Shown here one piece after another: positions 36,312 to 45,784 of a stretch of DNA of 64,000 bases; the first letter of the stretch is position 1; each line of letters opens with the position of its first letter. Made by a program: the position numbers and the translations under genes. Location of the stretch: NCBI RefSeq assembly GCF_902459775.1, contig NZ_CABPSQ010000015.1:52570-116569 (forward strand), in the 5' to 3' direction. The DNA is from Pandoraea captiosa. Its GTDB lineage: Bacteria; Pseudomonadota; Gammaproteobacteria; Burkholderiales; Burkholderiaceae. The notes under the pieces are model-generated. The model had not been told where the DNA came from, searched no databases, and saw nothing but the letters and a program-made list of their open reading frames with translations.

Positions 36312-37190
36312 ATGAATCCGACATTCGATGCTGCGGCGCTGTGCGCCGACTACTGGAGCACCTCGATCATCGATATCCATCCGGGATCGATCAACGTGCG
36401 TGGCTATCCGATTCAGGACCTCATCGGCAACGTCAGCTTCCCGCAAATGATCTGGCTGATGTTGCGCGGCGAGTTGCCGACGGATGCGCAATCGCGACTG
36501 CTGGAAGCGGCGCTCGTCGCCTCGGTGGATCACGGCCCGCATGCGCCGTCGATTGCCATCTCCCGCATTGCGACGAGTTGTGGCTTGCCGCTCAATGGGG
36601 CGATGGCATCCGCGATCAATGCGCTCGACGACGTGCATGGCGGCGCAGGGCAGCAGGCCGTCGAGTTGTACCAGGATATTGCGCGGCGTCTTGACGAAGG
36701 GGCGTCTTGCACGTCGGCCGTTGCGTTGTCCGCAGCGGCGTCGGAATCTGCCGAGATGGCTGCTGCGGTTGCCGACGGTATCGCCGCTTTCAACGTTGCG
36801 CACGGTAAGTATCTGCCGGGCTTCGGCCATCGGTTTCATCCTGTGGATCCCAGGGCGACACGCTTGCTCGCGATGGTCGACGATGCTGTCGCGAACGGGG
36901 TCGTCGACGGGCGTTACGCGGCCATTGCCCGTGGCATCGAAGCGCATCTGAAGGCGCGAAAACAGAAGCCGGTGCCAATGAATATCGACGGCGTCACGGC
37001 GGTGATCTACGCGGAGTTGGGATTTGCGCCGGAACTGGCGCGTGGCGTGTTCTGCCTGTCGCGAGCGGTGGGCATTCTGGCGCACGCCTGGGAACAGCGC
37101 GCGCGTGGCGAACGCAACAAGGGGCCGATGCCTCGTCAGTTGCCTTATCGATACACGGGCCAGTCGGCGCGCTCGCTGCCTCGGGACTAA
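36312..37190 (+). CDS. citryl-CoA lyase-like citrate synthase family protein
   Basis: A 292-residue member of the citrate synthase fold, shorter than true citrate synthase (about 430). It keeps VDHGPHAPS and the GKYLPGFGHRFHPVDPR active-site stretch, and resembles stand-alone citryl-CoA lyases that cleave a CoA thioester into acetyl-CoA and a keto acid. The CoA-transferase 20 bp upstream would supply the thioester. Exact substrate (citryl-, citramalyl- or methylcitryl-type) is unknown. It overlaps the convergent IclR gene by 4 bp. Confidence 0.82.
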   Translation: MNPTFDAAALCADYWSTSIIDIHPGSINVRGYPIQDLIGNVSFPQMIWLMLRGELPTDAQSRLLEAALVASVDHGPHAPSIAISRIATSCGLPLNGAMASAINALDDVHGGAGQQAVELYQDIARRLDEGASCTSAVALSAAASESAEMAAAVADGIAAFNVAHGKYLPGFGHRFHPVDPRATRLLAMVDDAVANGVVDGRYAAIARGIEAHLKARKQKPVPMNIDGVTAVIYAELGFAPELARGVFCLSRAVGILAHAWEQRARGERNKGPMPRQLPYRYTGQSARSLPRD

Positions 37191-37948
37191 CCTCCGGCTT
37201 TCGTCGCCTCGAACGCTCGCCAGGCGGCCCGCACCGCCCGCGAGTCCCCGCCGAGGCCGTCGGTGGCGCGTGCGGCGCATGAGAACAGATCGGGGAGATG
37301 ACGCTCGACGAATGCCCGGTCGATGCGCGAGCTGGGTCCGGCCAGCGTCATCACGCCGCGCAATACCTGACGCACGCCGAACACCGGCATCGACACCCCC
37401 GCCGTATCGCGTTCCCGACCGCCCATCGACACGCTGTAGCCGTCTGCACGAATACGGTCGTAGACGTCGCCGACTTCCCCGCCGAAGGCCAGCAATGCCA
37501 GCCCGCCGGAGCCTTGCTCGAGCGGCAGCACATCGCCCTCCCGAACGTGGAAGCGCACCGCATGCGTCGAATCGACACGATGCAGGCAAACGCGCACGGC
37601 GTCGTCGCGCACGTAGAACGACACGCTCTCGCCGCTGGCGTCGGCCAGCTCACGCATCAAGGGCAACAGAATGTCGCCAAGGTTCAGACTGCGCTGATAC
37701 AGTGCGCCCAGCATGAAAGTGGCCGGGCCGAGCTGATAGCGGCCGTCGTCAAGCCGCACGAGCATCCGATGCTGAATCAGCGCGCCGGCAAGGCGCAACA
37801 GCGTGCTCTTGTAGAGACCGGTGCGGGCAGCCAGCTCGGCGAGCGTCAACGCACCGTCGTCCGGTTTGAACGCGAAAAGAATGGCGCAGGCACGGTCGAT
37901 AACGGCAACGCCGGAGCTTTCTTTCGAGTCAGGGGTAACGTCGGACAT
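37187..37948 (-). CDS. IclR family transcriptional regulator
   Basis: A 253-residue regulator: winged helix at about 15-75 (AVIDRACAILFAF, LAELAARTGLYKSTLLRLAGAL) and a C-terminal effector domain at about 85-245. The start MSDVTPD is chosen; upstream open frame is repeat-encoded and unlike protein. It faces the transport/CoA/lyase genes convergently and is the natural candidate to bind the palindrome 33489-33505. Confidence 0.9.
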   Translation of the reverse strand: MSDVTPDSKESSGVAVIDRACAILFAFKPDDGALTLAELAARTGLYKSTLLRLAGALIQHRMLVRLDDGRYQLGPATFMLGALYQRSLNLGDILLPLMRELADASGESVSFYVRDDAVRVCLHRVDSTHAVRFHVREGDVLPLEQGSGGLALLAFGGEVGDVYDRIRADGYSVSMGGRERDTAGVSMPVFGVRQVLRGVMTLAGPSSRIDRAFVERHLPDLFSCAARATDGLGGDSRAVRAAWRAFEATKAGG

Positions 37949-38302
37949 CGTGGCAGGCGAGGTTTCGCGGTAAAGGGACCAAGATCGGGACCAAGATAGG
38001 GGCCAAGATAGGGACCAGAATCGAGGCCCAAAGCTTCGAAAGTCGGGGTTGTGTCGAAAGGTCGAAGTACGGAGTTTATGCCATGTCGATGCCGCCGTGC
38101 GCGGCGTCATGCAAGACAGGTGCGACGCGTCGCACCCGACTGCAACCCGTACCCATTCGCGCGTCGCGCATGACGACAGGCCGAAGCCGCACCGACACAG
38201 CACACGCACGTCGTCGGAAGCGGTAACCGCCCGACCTTATCGCAAAGTCAGCCGGCGCGGCGCTGTCAGGATGCGAGCTTCTTTCCTTGGCGGAGGCCAG
38301 CC
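37949..38302. other. gap with four 12-bp tandem repeats
   Basis: The 354-bp gap between the IclR start and the next gene has no gene. At 37975-38022 it holds four 12-bp units (GGGACCAAGATC, GGGACCAAGATA, GGGGCCAAGATA, GGGACCAGAATC) 27 bp upstream of the IclR start, within its probable promoter or leader. The remainder shows no structure that I can name. Confidence 0.65.
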
Positions 38303-38914
38303 ATGCATCCTGTGAGCACCACGACGTTCGGTACCGTGCCGACGACGCCCTCGACCCCACTCGCCCCGCAGCAGCGGCACGCGCCTATGCACGAGCGCTT
38401 TCGCGCGGACATCGCGACGATCAGACTTCGGCACGGCGGCAGACGTCCGATAGCAACGGCGGTCATCGCGGAGCCGGTACGTCAGACAGCGCCCCATCGG
38501 CGCCTGCCGATACTGGCGGCACGCCGCTTGTTCGACTCCGACGCACCCGCGCCTGCCGCAGACTTCGCATTTTTCCGCGAGCCGCTGAAGCAGACTCCCG
38601 CGCTGATCGGTCAATGGAGCGCAGCGGCGAAGGCCGGAAGCGGCTCCGAGGCGTGGACGCAATTCGTTGCCGACATCAGTGAACGCTTCTTCAAAGGCAG
38701 CCGCAAGCAGCGCGTGATGGACGCCCTGGTGCTGAGCCTGGACATCCTGCCGCCCCACGACCGCGCGGATGCGTTGGCATGTCTGCTGGCCGACGGCGTC
38801 GAGGGCAACGCTGCCGTAGAAGAATTCTGGACGTTCGTGGGCATGGGCCGTATTCCCGACGCCGACAAGGCGCGCGTGGCCGAGTTGATTCGCCGGTACG
38901 GCATCGGCCTGTGA
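38303..38914 (+). CDS. unrecognised protein, possible paralogue of 59643-60326
   Basis: A 203-residue protein with no motif I recognise. The first 90 residues are basic, Pro/Thr-rich and probably disordered; the last 100 look alpha-helical (WSAAAKAGSGSEAWTQFVADI, then RVMDALVLSLDILPP). Its end, PDADKARVAELIRRYGI, resembles PEADRAEIGTLLQARGV at the end of the other orphan at 59643. No signal peptide. It has a CGGAGG ribosome site and stands alone, convergent with the dehydrogenase gene. Confidence 0.6.
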   Translation: MHPVSTTTFGTVPTTPSTPLAPQQRHAPMHERFRADIATIRLRHGGRRPIATAVIAEPVRQTAPHRRLPILAARRLFDSDAPAPAADFAFFREPLKQTPALIGQWSAAAKAGSGSEAWTQFVADISERFFKGSRKQRVMDALVLSLDILPPHDRADALACLLADGVEGNAAVEEFWTFVGMGRIPDADKARVAELIRRYGIGL

Positions 38915-38930
38915 CCCGAGGCGATAACGC

Positions 38931-40403
38931 TCAGTCCAGATCGCCCTGGCAGACGTACTTGATCGACAGATAGTCGTCCAGCCCGTACTTCGAACCTTCC
39001 CGTCCGTAGCCCGACGCTTTCACGCCACCGAACGGCGCCGCCTCGCTCGAGACGGCGCCTTCGTTCATCCCGATCACGCCCGCTTCGAGACGACGCGCCA
39101 TGCGCTGCGCGCGTCGCATGTCCTGCGTGTAGAAGTAGGCCGCCAATCCGAACGGCGTGTCGTTCGCGCGACGAATGACTTCCTCCTCCGTCTCGAAGCG
39201 AAAGAGCGGCACGACCGGCCCGAACGTTTCCTCCTGACTCACGAGCATGTTGTCGGTCACCTCGGTGAGCACCGTCGGCGCGAAGTAATGCGCGCCGAGC
39301 GAGGGCAGTGGCGCACCGCCGGTCAGCGCGCGCGCACCCTGCGACATCGCATCGACGACATGCCGTTCAATCTTCTCCACCGCGCGACGGTTGATCATCG
39401 GTCCGATCTGCGCGTTCGTGTCGCTGGCCGGGGCGACATGCAAGGCCGCCACCCGCCGGGCAAGCAGCTCGGCAAATGCGTCGTACACCCCGGCCTGCAC
39501 GTAGACGCGATTCGGGCAGACGCAGGTCTGTCCGCCGTTACGGAATTTCGACGCCATTAGTCCCGTGACCGCAGACGCCAGATCCGCGTCGTCGAACACG
39601 ATGAACGGGGCATTGCCGCCCAGTTCCAGCGAGAGCTTCTTGAGCGTGCCCGCCGATTCGCGGGCTAGATGTATGCCGACGGCCGTCGAGCCGGTGAACG
39701 TGACTTTGCGCACACGGGCGTCGGCCAGCCAGTCGGCAACGGCATCGATGCCTCGCGTGCGCGACGCTGTTATCACGTTGAGCACGCCCGGCGGCACGCC
39801 GGCCTCGACAGCAAGGTCAGCCAGTGCAAGCGCGGTGAGCGGCGTGTCCTCGGCGGGCTTGGCGACCACGGTGCACCCCACGGCCAGCGCCGGCGCGATC
39901 TTGCGCGCGATCATCGCGAGCGGGAAGTTCCACGGTGTGATGGCCGCGACCACGCCGACGGGCTCCTTGACTGCCGTCATGCGCTTGCCGGGGTGTTGCT
40001 GCGGAATGATGTCGCCGTACACGCGCGTCGCTTCGCTCGCGAACCAGTCGACATACGAGGCGCCGTAAGCCACTTCGCCACGCCCTTCGGCAAGCGGCTT
40101 GCCCTGTTCCAGCGAGATGAGCTTGCCGAGATCGTCCGCGTTCGCAAGGATGAGCGCATGCCAGCGTCTGAGCACTTCGGCGCGCTCGCGCGGCAGCCTG
40201 TCGCGCCATGTGGGGAGCGCACGGCTGGCAGCGTCGGTCGCGGCACGCGCGTCGACGGCGGTGCTGTCAGGCACCTCGGCGAGCACGGCGTCGTCCGCCG
40301 GGTTGTGCACGGGATAGCGGCCCGCGTCGCGGGCATCGGTCCATTCGCCGTTGATCAGGTTCTGACGGCGTATCAGATCGGGGCGTGACAGGGAAAGCGA
40401 CAT
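38931..40403 (-). CDS. gabD: NAD(P)-dependent succinate-semialdehyde dehydrogenase family
   Basis: A 490-residue aldehyde dehydrogenase of the GabD type. The nucleotide-binding TPWNFPLAMIARK, FTGSTAVG, general-base ELGGNAPFIV and catalytic Cys in NGGQTCVCPNRV (about Cys 289) are all present. It oxidises a short omega-semialdehyde to the acid. It lies downstream of two class III aminotransferases that would make such aldehydes. The start MSLSLSRPD gives normal length; the longer frame upstream is ignored. Confidence 0.9.
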   Translation of the reverse strand: MSLSLSRPDLIRRQNLINGEWTDARDAGRYPVHNPADDAVLAEVPDSTAVDARAATDAASRALPTWRDRLPRERAEVLRRWHALILANADDLGKLISLEQGKPLAEGRGEVAYGASYVDWFASEATRVYGDIIPQQHPGKRMTAVKEPVGVVAAITPWNFPLAMIARKIAPALAVGCTVVAKPAEDTPLTALALADLAVEAGVPPGVLNVITASRTRGIDAVADWLADARVRKVTFTGSTAVGIHLARESAGTLKKLSLELGGNAPFIVFDDADLASAVTGLMASKFRNGGQTCVCPNRVYVQAGVYDAFAELLARRVAALHVAPASDTNAQIGPMINRRAVEKIERHVVDAMSQGARALTGGAPLPSLGAHYFAPTVLTEVTDNMLVSQEETFGPVVPLFRFETEEEVIRRANDTPFGLAAYFYTQDMRRAQRMARRLEAGVIGMNEGAVSSEAAPFGGVKASGYGREGSKYGLDDYLSIKYVCQGDLD

Positions 40404-40476
40404 ACGGTGAGTCTCCGGAGCAGGGGCCAGTCGGACGGGGCGACAGGGCAATGAGGGCGACGGGGCGCCAACGAGA

Positions 40477-41856
40477 TCAATCGCGAAGCGCGGCACGCAC
40501 GTCGGCAGCGTCGAGGACGTCATCGAGTGTCGCGCGCACCCGCGCGAACAATTCCGCGAACTCTTCCGCGCTGAAACACAAGGCCGGTGCAAACCCGAGG
40601 ATGTTGTCGCCGAACGCGCGAAAGATCACACCATTGCGATACGCCGCTGCGCCAATACGCTCATGGAGTCTGAGCGACGGATCGAAGCGCTGACGTGTCG
40701 TTTTGTCGGCGACGAGTTCGAGCGCGCCGAGCAAACCGCGATGGCGCGAGTCGCCGACCAACGGGTGATCGAGCAGGGCGTCGAGCCCGTCGGCAAACGT
40801 CTTGCCGTGCGCCTGCGCGTTGGCCAGCAGGCCGCCCTCGTCATACAGCTTCAGGCATGCCAGTCCGATCGCAGCGCTCACCGGATGCGCCGAGTAGGTC
40901 TGTCCGTGTCCGACCGGCGCCCCCTTCGCCGCGTCGGCGATCGCCTGGTAAATGGCGTCGGACATCAGCACCGCGCCCATGGGCGCGTAGCCGGCGGTCA
41001 GGCCCTTGGCGAGGGTCATCAGGTCGGGGGAGACGTCTTCCCCCTCGCAGGCGAACATCGGTCCGGTACGCCCGAAGCCTGTGATGACTTCGTCGGCAAC
41101 GAACAGAATGTCGAGCCGCTTGCAGGCCTCGCGCATGGCGCGCAGCCAGCCCTTGGGCGGAACGATCACACCGCCGGAGCCTTGCACCGGTTCGCAGAAG
41201 AACGCCGCGACGTGCGCTGCGCCCAGCTCGCCGACCTTCGCTTCGAGCGCGGCGACCGAGGCGGCGATGATGGCCTGCGGATCATCGGGCGTGGCGCTTC
41301 GGTAAGGGTAGGGCGACGGTATGTGATGCTGTGTCGGTAGCGGCAGATCGAAGTTGCGATGGAAGGCGGGCAGTGCGGTCAGTCCGGCGCCGGTGGAGGA
41401 GGAGCCGTGATAGCCGCGCTCAAGCGCAATGAAGTGCTTCTTCTCAGGTTTGCCGATGGCGTTGAAGTAGTGCGTGATGAACCGCACGGCGGCGTCGACC
41501 GCGTCCGAGCCGCCCAGCGTGAAGTAGACGTGCTGCAACGAGGGGGGCGTCGATTCGACCAGTTTTTGCGCGAGCAGGATCGCCGGCGCCGACGCAAAGC
41601 CGAAATAGCCTGTCGCATACGGCAGGCGGTTCAACTGCTCCGTCGCCGCTTTGACGATCGACGGCTGTCCGTATCCGGTGTTGACGCACCACAGCCCGGC
41701 GAAGCCGTCGAGCAGCGCGTTGCCATTGGCGTCGTGCAGCCACGCACCGTTGCCGCTGGTGAGCACCGTGGCGCCCTGTGCCTCGTGCGCGCGGTAGTCG
41801 GCAACCGGGTGGATCAGGTATTGGCGATCGGCTTCGATCAGCGATTCGTCGGACAT
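40477..41856 (-). CDS. class III omega-aminotransferase A
   Basis: A 459-residue PLP enzyme, aspartate aminotransferase superfamily class III. PLP lysine lies in TLAKGLTAGYAPMGA, with upstream VADEVITGFGRTG and GYHGSSSTGAG. It matches the omega-amino acid:pyruvate or polyamine aminotransferase group, moving an amino group from beta-alanine, GABA or a diamine. ATG at 41856 is preferred to a GTG three codons upstream. It is next to gabD (73 bp). Confidence 0.88.
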   Translation of the reverse strand: MSDESLIEADRQYLIHPVADYRAHEAQGATVLTSGNGAWLHDANGNALLDGFAGLWCVNTGYGQPSIVKAATEQLNRLPYATGYFGFASAPAILLAQKLVESTPPSLQHVYFTLGGSDAVDAAVRFITHYFNAIGKPEKKHFIALERGYHGSSSTGAGLTALPAFHRNFDLPLPTQHHIPSPYPYRSATPDDPQAIIAASVAALEAKVGELGAAHVAAFFCEPVQGSGGVIVPPKGWLRAMREACKRLDILFVADEVITGFGRTGPMFACEGEDVSPDLMTLAKGLTAGYAPMGAVLMSDAIYQAIADAAKGAPVGHGQTYSAHPVSAAIGLACLKLYDEGGLLANAQAHGKTFADGLDALLDHPLVGDSRHRGLLGALELVADKTTRQRFDPSLRLHERIGAAAYRNGVIFRAFGDNILGFAPALCFSAEEFAELFARVRATLDDVLDAADVRAALRD

Positions 41857-42092
41857 GTGCGGCACCTCGTCGGAGCGATTGAAAAATGGAGTCGTGACCC
41901 GGAGTCATGACCCGGAATCGTGACGCGCCACGCATGGCGGGTTGCATGCCGCGCGCGGGCCATCGTGTCATTCCCTTCATTTAAGACGTGCCGAAATTCG
42001 GGGTCATCCTACGAACCGACGGAGACGGCGCGCGCCCTGTGCTGCTTCTCGTGGGGGGCACACTCGCGCCGTCGTCCCTGCGCGGTGAGGTG

Positions 42093-43478
42093 TCAGCGCA
42101 GCACTTGCCCGGCAACGTCGTCCACGGCGGCGCGAGCAATGCCGACCATTTCGTCGACGTCGGCGCGCGTGGCGACGAGTGGCGGGGCGAAGCCGAGAAT
42201 GTCACCGTGGGGCATGGCGCGAGCGATCATGCCGCGTGAGAGCGCGGCAGCCGACACACGAGGGCCGACCTTCATGGCAGCGTCGAAAGGCACCCGCGCC
42301 GCACCGTCGGCCATGAACTCGACCGCCGCGAGCATGCCGACGCTGCGCACCTCGCCCACGAGCGGATGCGCGTCGAACGCCGCGTGCAGCTGCTCGCCGA
42401 AGTACTTGCCGACCTCCGCCGCGTTCCGGGTGAGATTCTCGCGCTCCAGAATGTCAAGGTTGGCGAGCGCCGCGGCCGCGCAGATCGGGTGGCCGGAATA
42501 CGTCCAGCCGTGCCCCATCGGACCATGTTCGCGCGAACCGCGTTCGATCACGTCCCACACGCGCTCGCCCACGACGACGCCGGACAGCGGCGCATAGGCG
42601 CTCGTCAGTCCCTTGGCGATGGTGATGAGGTCCGGCGTCATGCCGTAATGCTGGGAGCCCATCGGCGAGCCGAGACGCCCGAAGCCACACACGACTTCGT
42701 CGGCAATGAGCAGAATGTCGTGACGCCGCAGCACCGCCTGGATCGCGTCCCAGTAGCCTTCGGGCGGTGCGATGATGCCGCCGGTGCCCATGACCGGTTC
42801 CCCGATGAAGGCGGCGATCGTATCTGCACCTTCGCGGGCGATGAGCGCCTCCAGGGCCTCCACGCAATGCGCGACGAAGGCCTGCTCGGTCATGCCCGGG
42901 GGCGCCTTTCGGTACCAATGCGGGCAAAGGGTGTGATGCACGCGCTCAAGCGGCAGGTCGAAGTGCTGATGGAAACTCGGCAACCCGGTCAGGCTGCCCG
43001 TGACGATGCCGGAGCCGTGATAACCGCGCTCGCGCGAGATGATCTTCTTCTTTTGCGGACGCCCGAGCACGTTGTTGTAGTACCAGACGATCTTGATCTG
43101 GGTTTCGTTGGCATCGGAGCCCGACAGCCCGTAATAGACCTTCTTCATTCCCGCCGGCGACCAGTCGATGATCCGCCGGGAAAGCTCGATGATGGCATCG
43201 GTCGAGTGGCCGACATACGTGTGGTAGTAGGCAAGCGACGACGCCTGCTTGTGGATGGCGTCGGCCACTTCCGTGCGACCGTAGCCGATGTTCACGCAGT
43301 ACAGGCCCGCGAAGGCGTCGAGGTAGCGGCGACCTTCGTGATCTTCGATGTGCATGCCCTGCGCGGTGCGGATGATCTTGCCGGGCAATGCGCCGCTCGC
43401 GTGGTCGGCCGCGTGCGTGGACGGGTGCATGAAGTGTGCGCGGTCGTGCGCGAACTGCTGGTCGGTCGAAGCGGTCAT
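42093..43478 (-). CDS. class III omega-aminotransferase B
   Basis: A second class III PLP aminotransferase, 461 aa, only distantly similar to the first. Lysine motif TIAKGLTSAYAPLSG, IADEVVCGFGRLG, and GYHGSGIVTGSL. The start has AAGGAGACACCC just upstream. Having two such enzymes with two semialdehyde dehydrogenases suggests two amine substrates or two steps for a diamine. The 236-bp gap to gene A contains nothing I can identify. Confidence 0.88.
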   Translation of the reverse strand: MTASTDQQFAHDRAHFMHPSTHAADHASGALPGKIIRTAQGMHIEDHEGRRYLDAFAGLYCVNIGYGRTEVADAIHKQASSLAYYHTYVGHSTDAIIELSRRIIDWSPAGMKKVYYGLSGSDANETQIKIVWYYNNVLGRPQKKKIISRERGYHGSGIVTGSLTGLPSFHQHFDLPLERVHHTLCPHWYRKAPPGMTEQAFVAHCVEALEALIAREGADTIAAFIGEPVMGTGGIIAPPEGYWDAIQAVLRRHDILLIADEVVCGFGRLGSPMGSQHYGMTPDLITIAKGLTSAYAPLSGVVVGERVWDVIERGSREHGPMGHGWTYSGHPICAAAALANLDILERENLTRNAAEVGKYFGEQLHAAFDAHPLVGEVRSVGMLAAVEFMADGAARVPFDAAMKVGPRVSAAALSRGMIARAMPHGDILGFAPPLVATRADVDEMVGIARAAVDDVAGQVLR

Positions 43479-43588
43479 GGGTGTCTCCTTGATGACGATG
43501 AAGGGAAGGCGAAGCGCGATGGAGATGTGGCGATATGGCGGTATAGCGATAAAGCGTTGAGCGGTCGGGACGCCCAACGCGCGGACAG

Positions 43589-45064
43589 TCATGCCCGATG
43601 CACGGGAATGCCGAGATTGCCCAGGCAGAAGTATTTGGTTTCGGTAAACGGTTCGAACCCGTCGCTCCCGCCTTCGCGACCCAGGCCCGAAGCCTTCATG
43701 CCGCCGAACGGAATCGGCGCGCCGGTGAACTTCACGCCGTTCACGCTCACCATCGCGAAGTCCAGCCGTCGCACGAGGGAAAAGATCTCGTCGACCCGGC
43801 GGGCACAGACATACGCCGCGAGGCCGTACTCGGTGTCATTGGCCCGCGCGACGACCTCGTCGAGCGAGTCGAACGCGCACACGGCGGACACTGGACCGAA
43901 GTTCTCTTCGTCGTAGACGCGCATGCCGGGCGCAGCGTCGGCCACGACGGTCGGGCAGTAGAACCAGCCGCCCAGCGCATGCGGCTTGCCGCCCACGGTG
44001 ATCTGGGCGCCCTTTCGGCGCGCGTCGTCCACGCGCGCAAGCGTGGTGTCGAACGCCGCCTGATGCATGAGAGGGCCGACATCGACGTTGTCGGCGAACG
44101 CCGGTCCCACGCGCAACCGCGCGACTGCCTGCGTGTAGCGATCGACGAACGCGCCGTAGCGAGCGCGTGCGACGAAGATCCGGTTGGCCGCGCAGCAGTC
44201 CTGTCCGGAGGTCTGGAACTTTGCGGCCACGGCGATGCGCACGGCGTCGTCGAGGTCCACGTCGTCGAGCACGATGAAGGGCGCGTTGCCGCCGAGTTCG
44301 AGCGCCAGCTTCTTGATCCCGCTCGCGGCGGCGGCCTGTGCGACCAATTGCCCCACGCGCGTCGACCCCGTGAAGCTCACGGCACGCACGCGAGCGTCGC
44401 CGACGAGCGTGCGCATCGCCATGTCCGGTTCGCCCAGCACCACGTTGAAGAGCCCCGGCGGCAGTCCGGCTTCGTCGGCCAACTGGGCGAGTGCCAGCGC
44501 GCTGAACGGCGTTTCGTGTGCGGGCTTTACGACCACGGCGCAACCGGCGGCCAGCGCGGCAGCGGCTTTGCGCGTGATCATCGCGCAAGGGAAGTTCCAC
44601 GGTGTGATGAGCGCGGCGACGCCGACCGGCTCGCGTACGGTCCCCAACTGCGCGCCGTCGATGTGAGACGTGATCGTGCGACCGTCGAGACGGCGCGCCT
44701 CATGGGCGTACCACTCGACGAACGACGCGCCGTAGGCGATTTCGCCGCGCGCTTCATGCAGCGGCTTGCCCTGCTCGCGAGCGAGCAGCGTCGCGAGATC
44801 GTCGGCGTGCTGCCGAATCAGGGCATGCCAGCGCAGCAAGGCTGCACAGCGCTGTTCGGCAGAGGTCCAGCGCCATGTCGAAAAGGCACGCTCGGCGGCA
44901 TCGACCGCCATGCGAATCTGCGCGCGAGTGAGCATCGGCACGTGGCCGAGCGTCGATTGATCGGCAGGGTCGACGACGGCGAGGGAGGCGGCGTCGTCGC
45001 TATGCGTCCAGCGTCCGTCGATGTAGCAAAGCGATTTGAACAGCACCGGGTGGTCGAGCAACAT
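43589..45064 (-). CDS. NAD(P)-dependent semialdehyde dehydrogenase, second copy
   Basis: A 491-residue aldehyde dehydrogenase of the succinate-semialdehyde group. Motifs TPWNFPCAMITRK, FTGSTRVGQL, ELGGNAPFIVL and catalytic SGQDCCAANRI are intact. It differs clearly from the 38931 enzyme, so it is not a recent duplicate. The ribosome site AGGAGA precedes MLLDHPVLFK. It lies between aminotransferase B and the Lrp gene. Confidence 0.88.
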   Translation of the reverse strand: MLLDHPVLFKSLCYIDGRWTHSDDAASLAVVDPADQSTLGHVPMLTRAQIRMAVDAAERAFSTWRWTSAEQRCAALLRWHALIRQHADDLATLLAREQGKPLHEARGEIAYGASFVEWYAHEARRLDGRTITSHIDGAQLGTVREPVGVAALITPWNFPCAMITRKAAAALAAGCAVVVKPAHETPFSALALAQLADEAGLPPGLFNVVLGEPDMAMRTLVGDARVRAVSFTGSTRVGQLVAQAAAASGIKKLALELGGNAPFIVLDDVDLDDAVRIAVAAKFQTSGQDCCAANRIFVARARYGAFVDRYTQAVARLRVGPAFADNVDVGPLMHQAAFDTTLARVDDARRKGAQITVGGKPHALGGWFYCPTVVADAAPGMRVYDEENFGPVSAVCAFDSLDEVVARANDTEYGLAAYVCARRVDEIFSLVRRLDFAMVSVNGVKFTGAPIPFGGMKASGLGREGGSDGFEPFTETKYFCLGNLGIPVHRA

Positions 45065-45208
45065 CGGCAATCTCCTGACATGGCGGTCGTTCGTCATGCA
45101 GAGATTGTGGGGGGCGGCGGCCCGGTGTTTTTTCTGTTCGGTGAGCGCGGATTTGCGCTTTCTTTCGAATGACGGGGTTGCGACAGGAAAGATCGCGTCA
45201 GTGGTGGA

Positions 45209-45248
45209 TTGGCGTGCCGTTGCGTGTCTTTGCGTGTTTTGGCGTGTT
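45209..45248. repeat. four 10-bp tandem repeats
   Basis: TTGGCGTGCC, GTTGCGTGTC, TTTGCGTGTT, TTGGCGTGTT in the gap between the dehydrogenase start and the Lrp stop; imperfect and unlike the other repeats of the window in sequence. Confidence 0.65.
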
Positions 45249-45267
45249 TGGCTACGGCTAGCCGCGA

Positions 45268-45747
45268 TCAGTCGGCATCGATCCAGCCGGGCGCCGCGTC
45301 CCTCTGGTCTTTGACGACCTTGGTGACGATGTACGTAAAGTAGCGCTCGATGCCGAAATCGGCCATCAACAGGTCGTCGATGAAACGCTGGTAATGATCG
45401 ATGTCGCGCGCGAGCACATGCACGATGTAGTCGACGCCACCGCCCGTGGCATGGCATTGCACGACCTCCGGGGCTTCACGCAGGCGGCTCTCGAAGCGCT
45501 GCATGTCATGCGCGGTATGACGCGCCAGCGTGATTTCGACCACGATGCGGCTGACCTGAACCACGCCGCTCCAGTCGATGTCGGCACGATAGCCGCGAAT
45601 GACGCCCGCGGTCTCGAGACGCTGCACGCGCTCCCACGTGGGCGAGACGGACAAGTGAATCAGCTCGGCCAGACGCGATTTGGTGATGCGGCCTTCGCGG
45701 GCCAGCACGCGAAGGATGGCGAGGTCGAAACGGTCGAGTTTCACCAT
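45268..45747 (-). CDS. Lrp/AsnC family regulator
   Basis: A 159-residue transcription factor: helix-turn-helix at about 4-50 (LDRFDLAILRVLAREGRIT, then WERVQRLETAGVI) and an alpha-beta ligand domain (VDYIVHVLARDIDHY). DoeX, the regulator of ectoine-degradation clusters, belongs to this family, and a DoeB-like gene is next door, which supports a related role here. It probably senses an amino acid product of the surrounding pathway. Confidence 0.88.
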   Translation of the reverse strand: MVKLDRFDLAILRVLAREGRITKSRLAELIHLSVSPTWERVQRLETAGVIRGYRADIDWSGVVQVSRIVVEITLARHTAHDMQRFESRLREAPEVVQCHATGGGVDYIVHVLARDIDHYQRFIDDLLMADFGIERYFTYIVTKVVKDQRDAAPGWIDAD

Positions 45748-45784
45748 GGGCGGAATGCTTCGGAAAGGGGGCGCTGCGTCGCGG

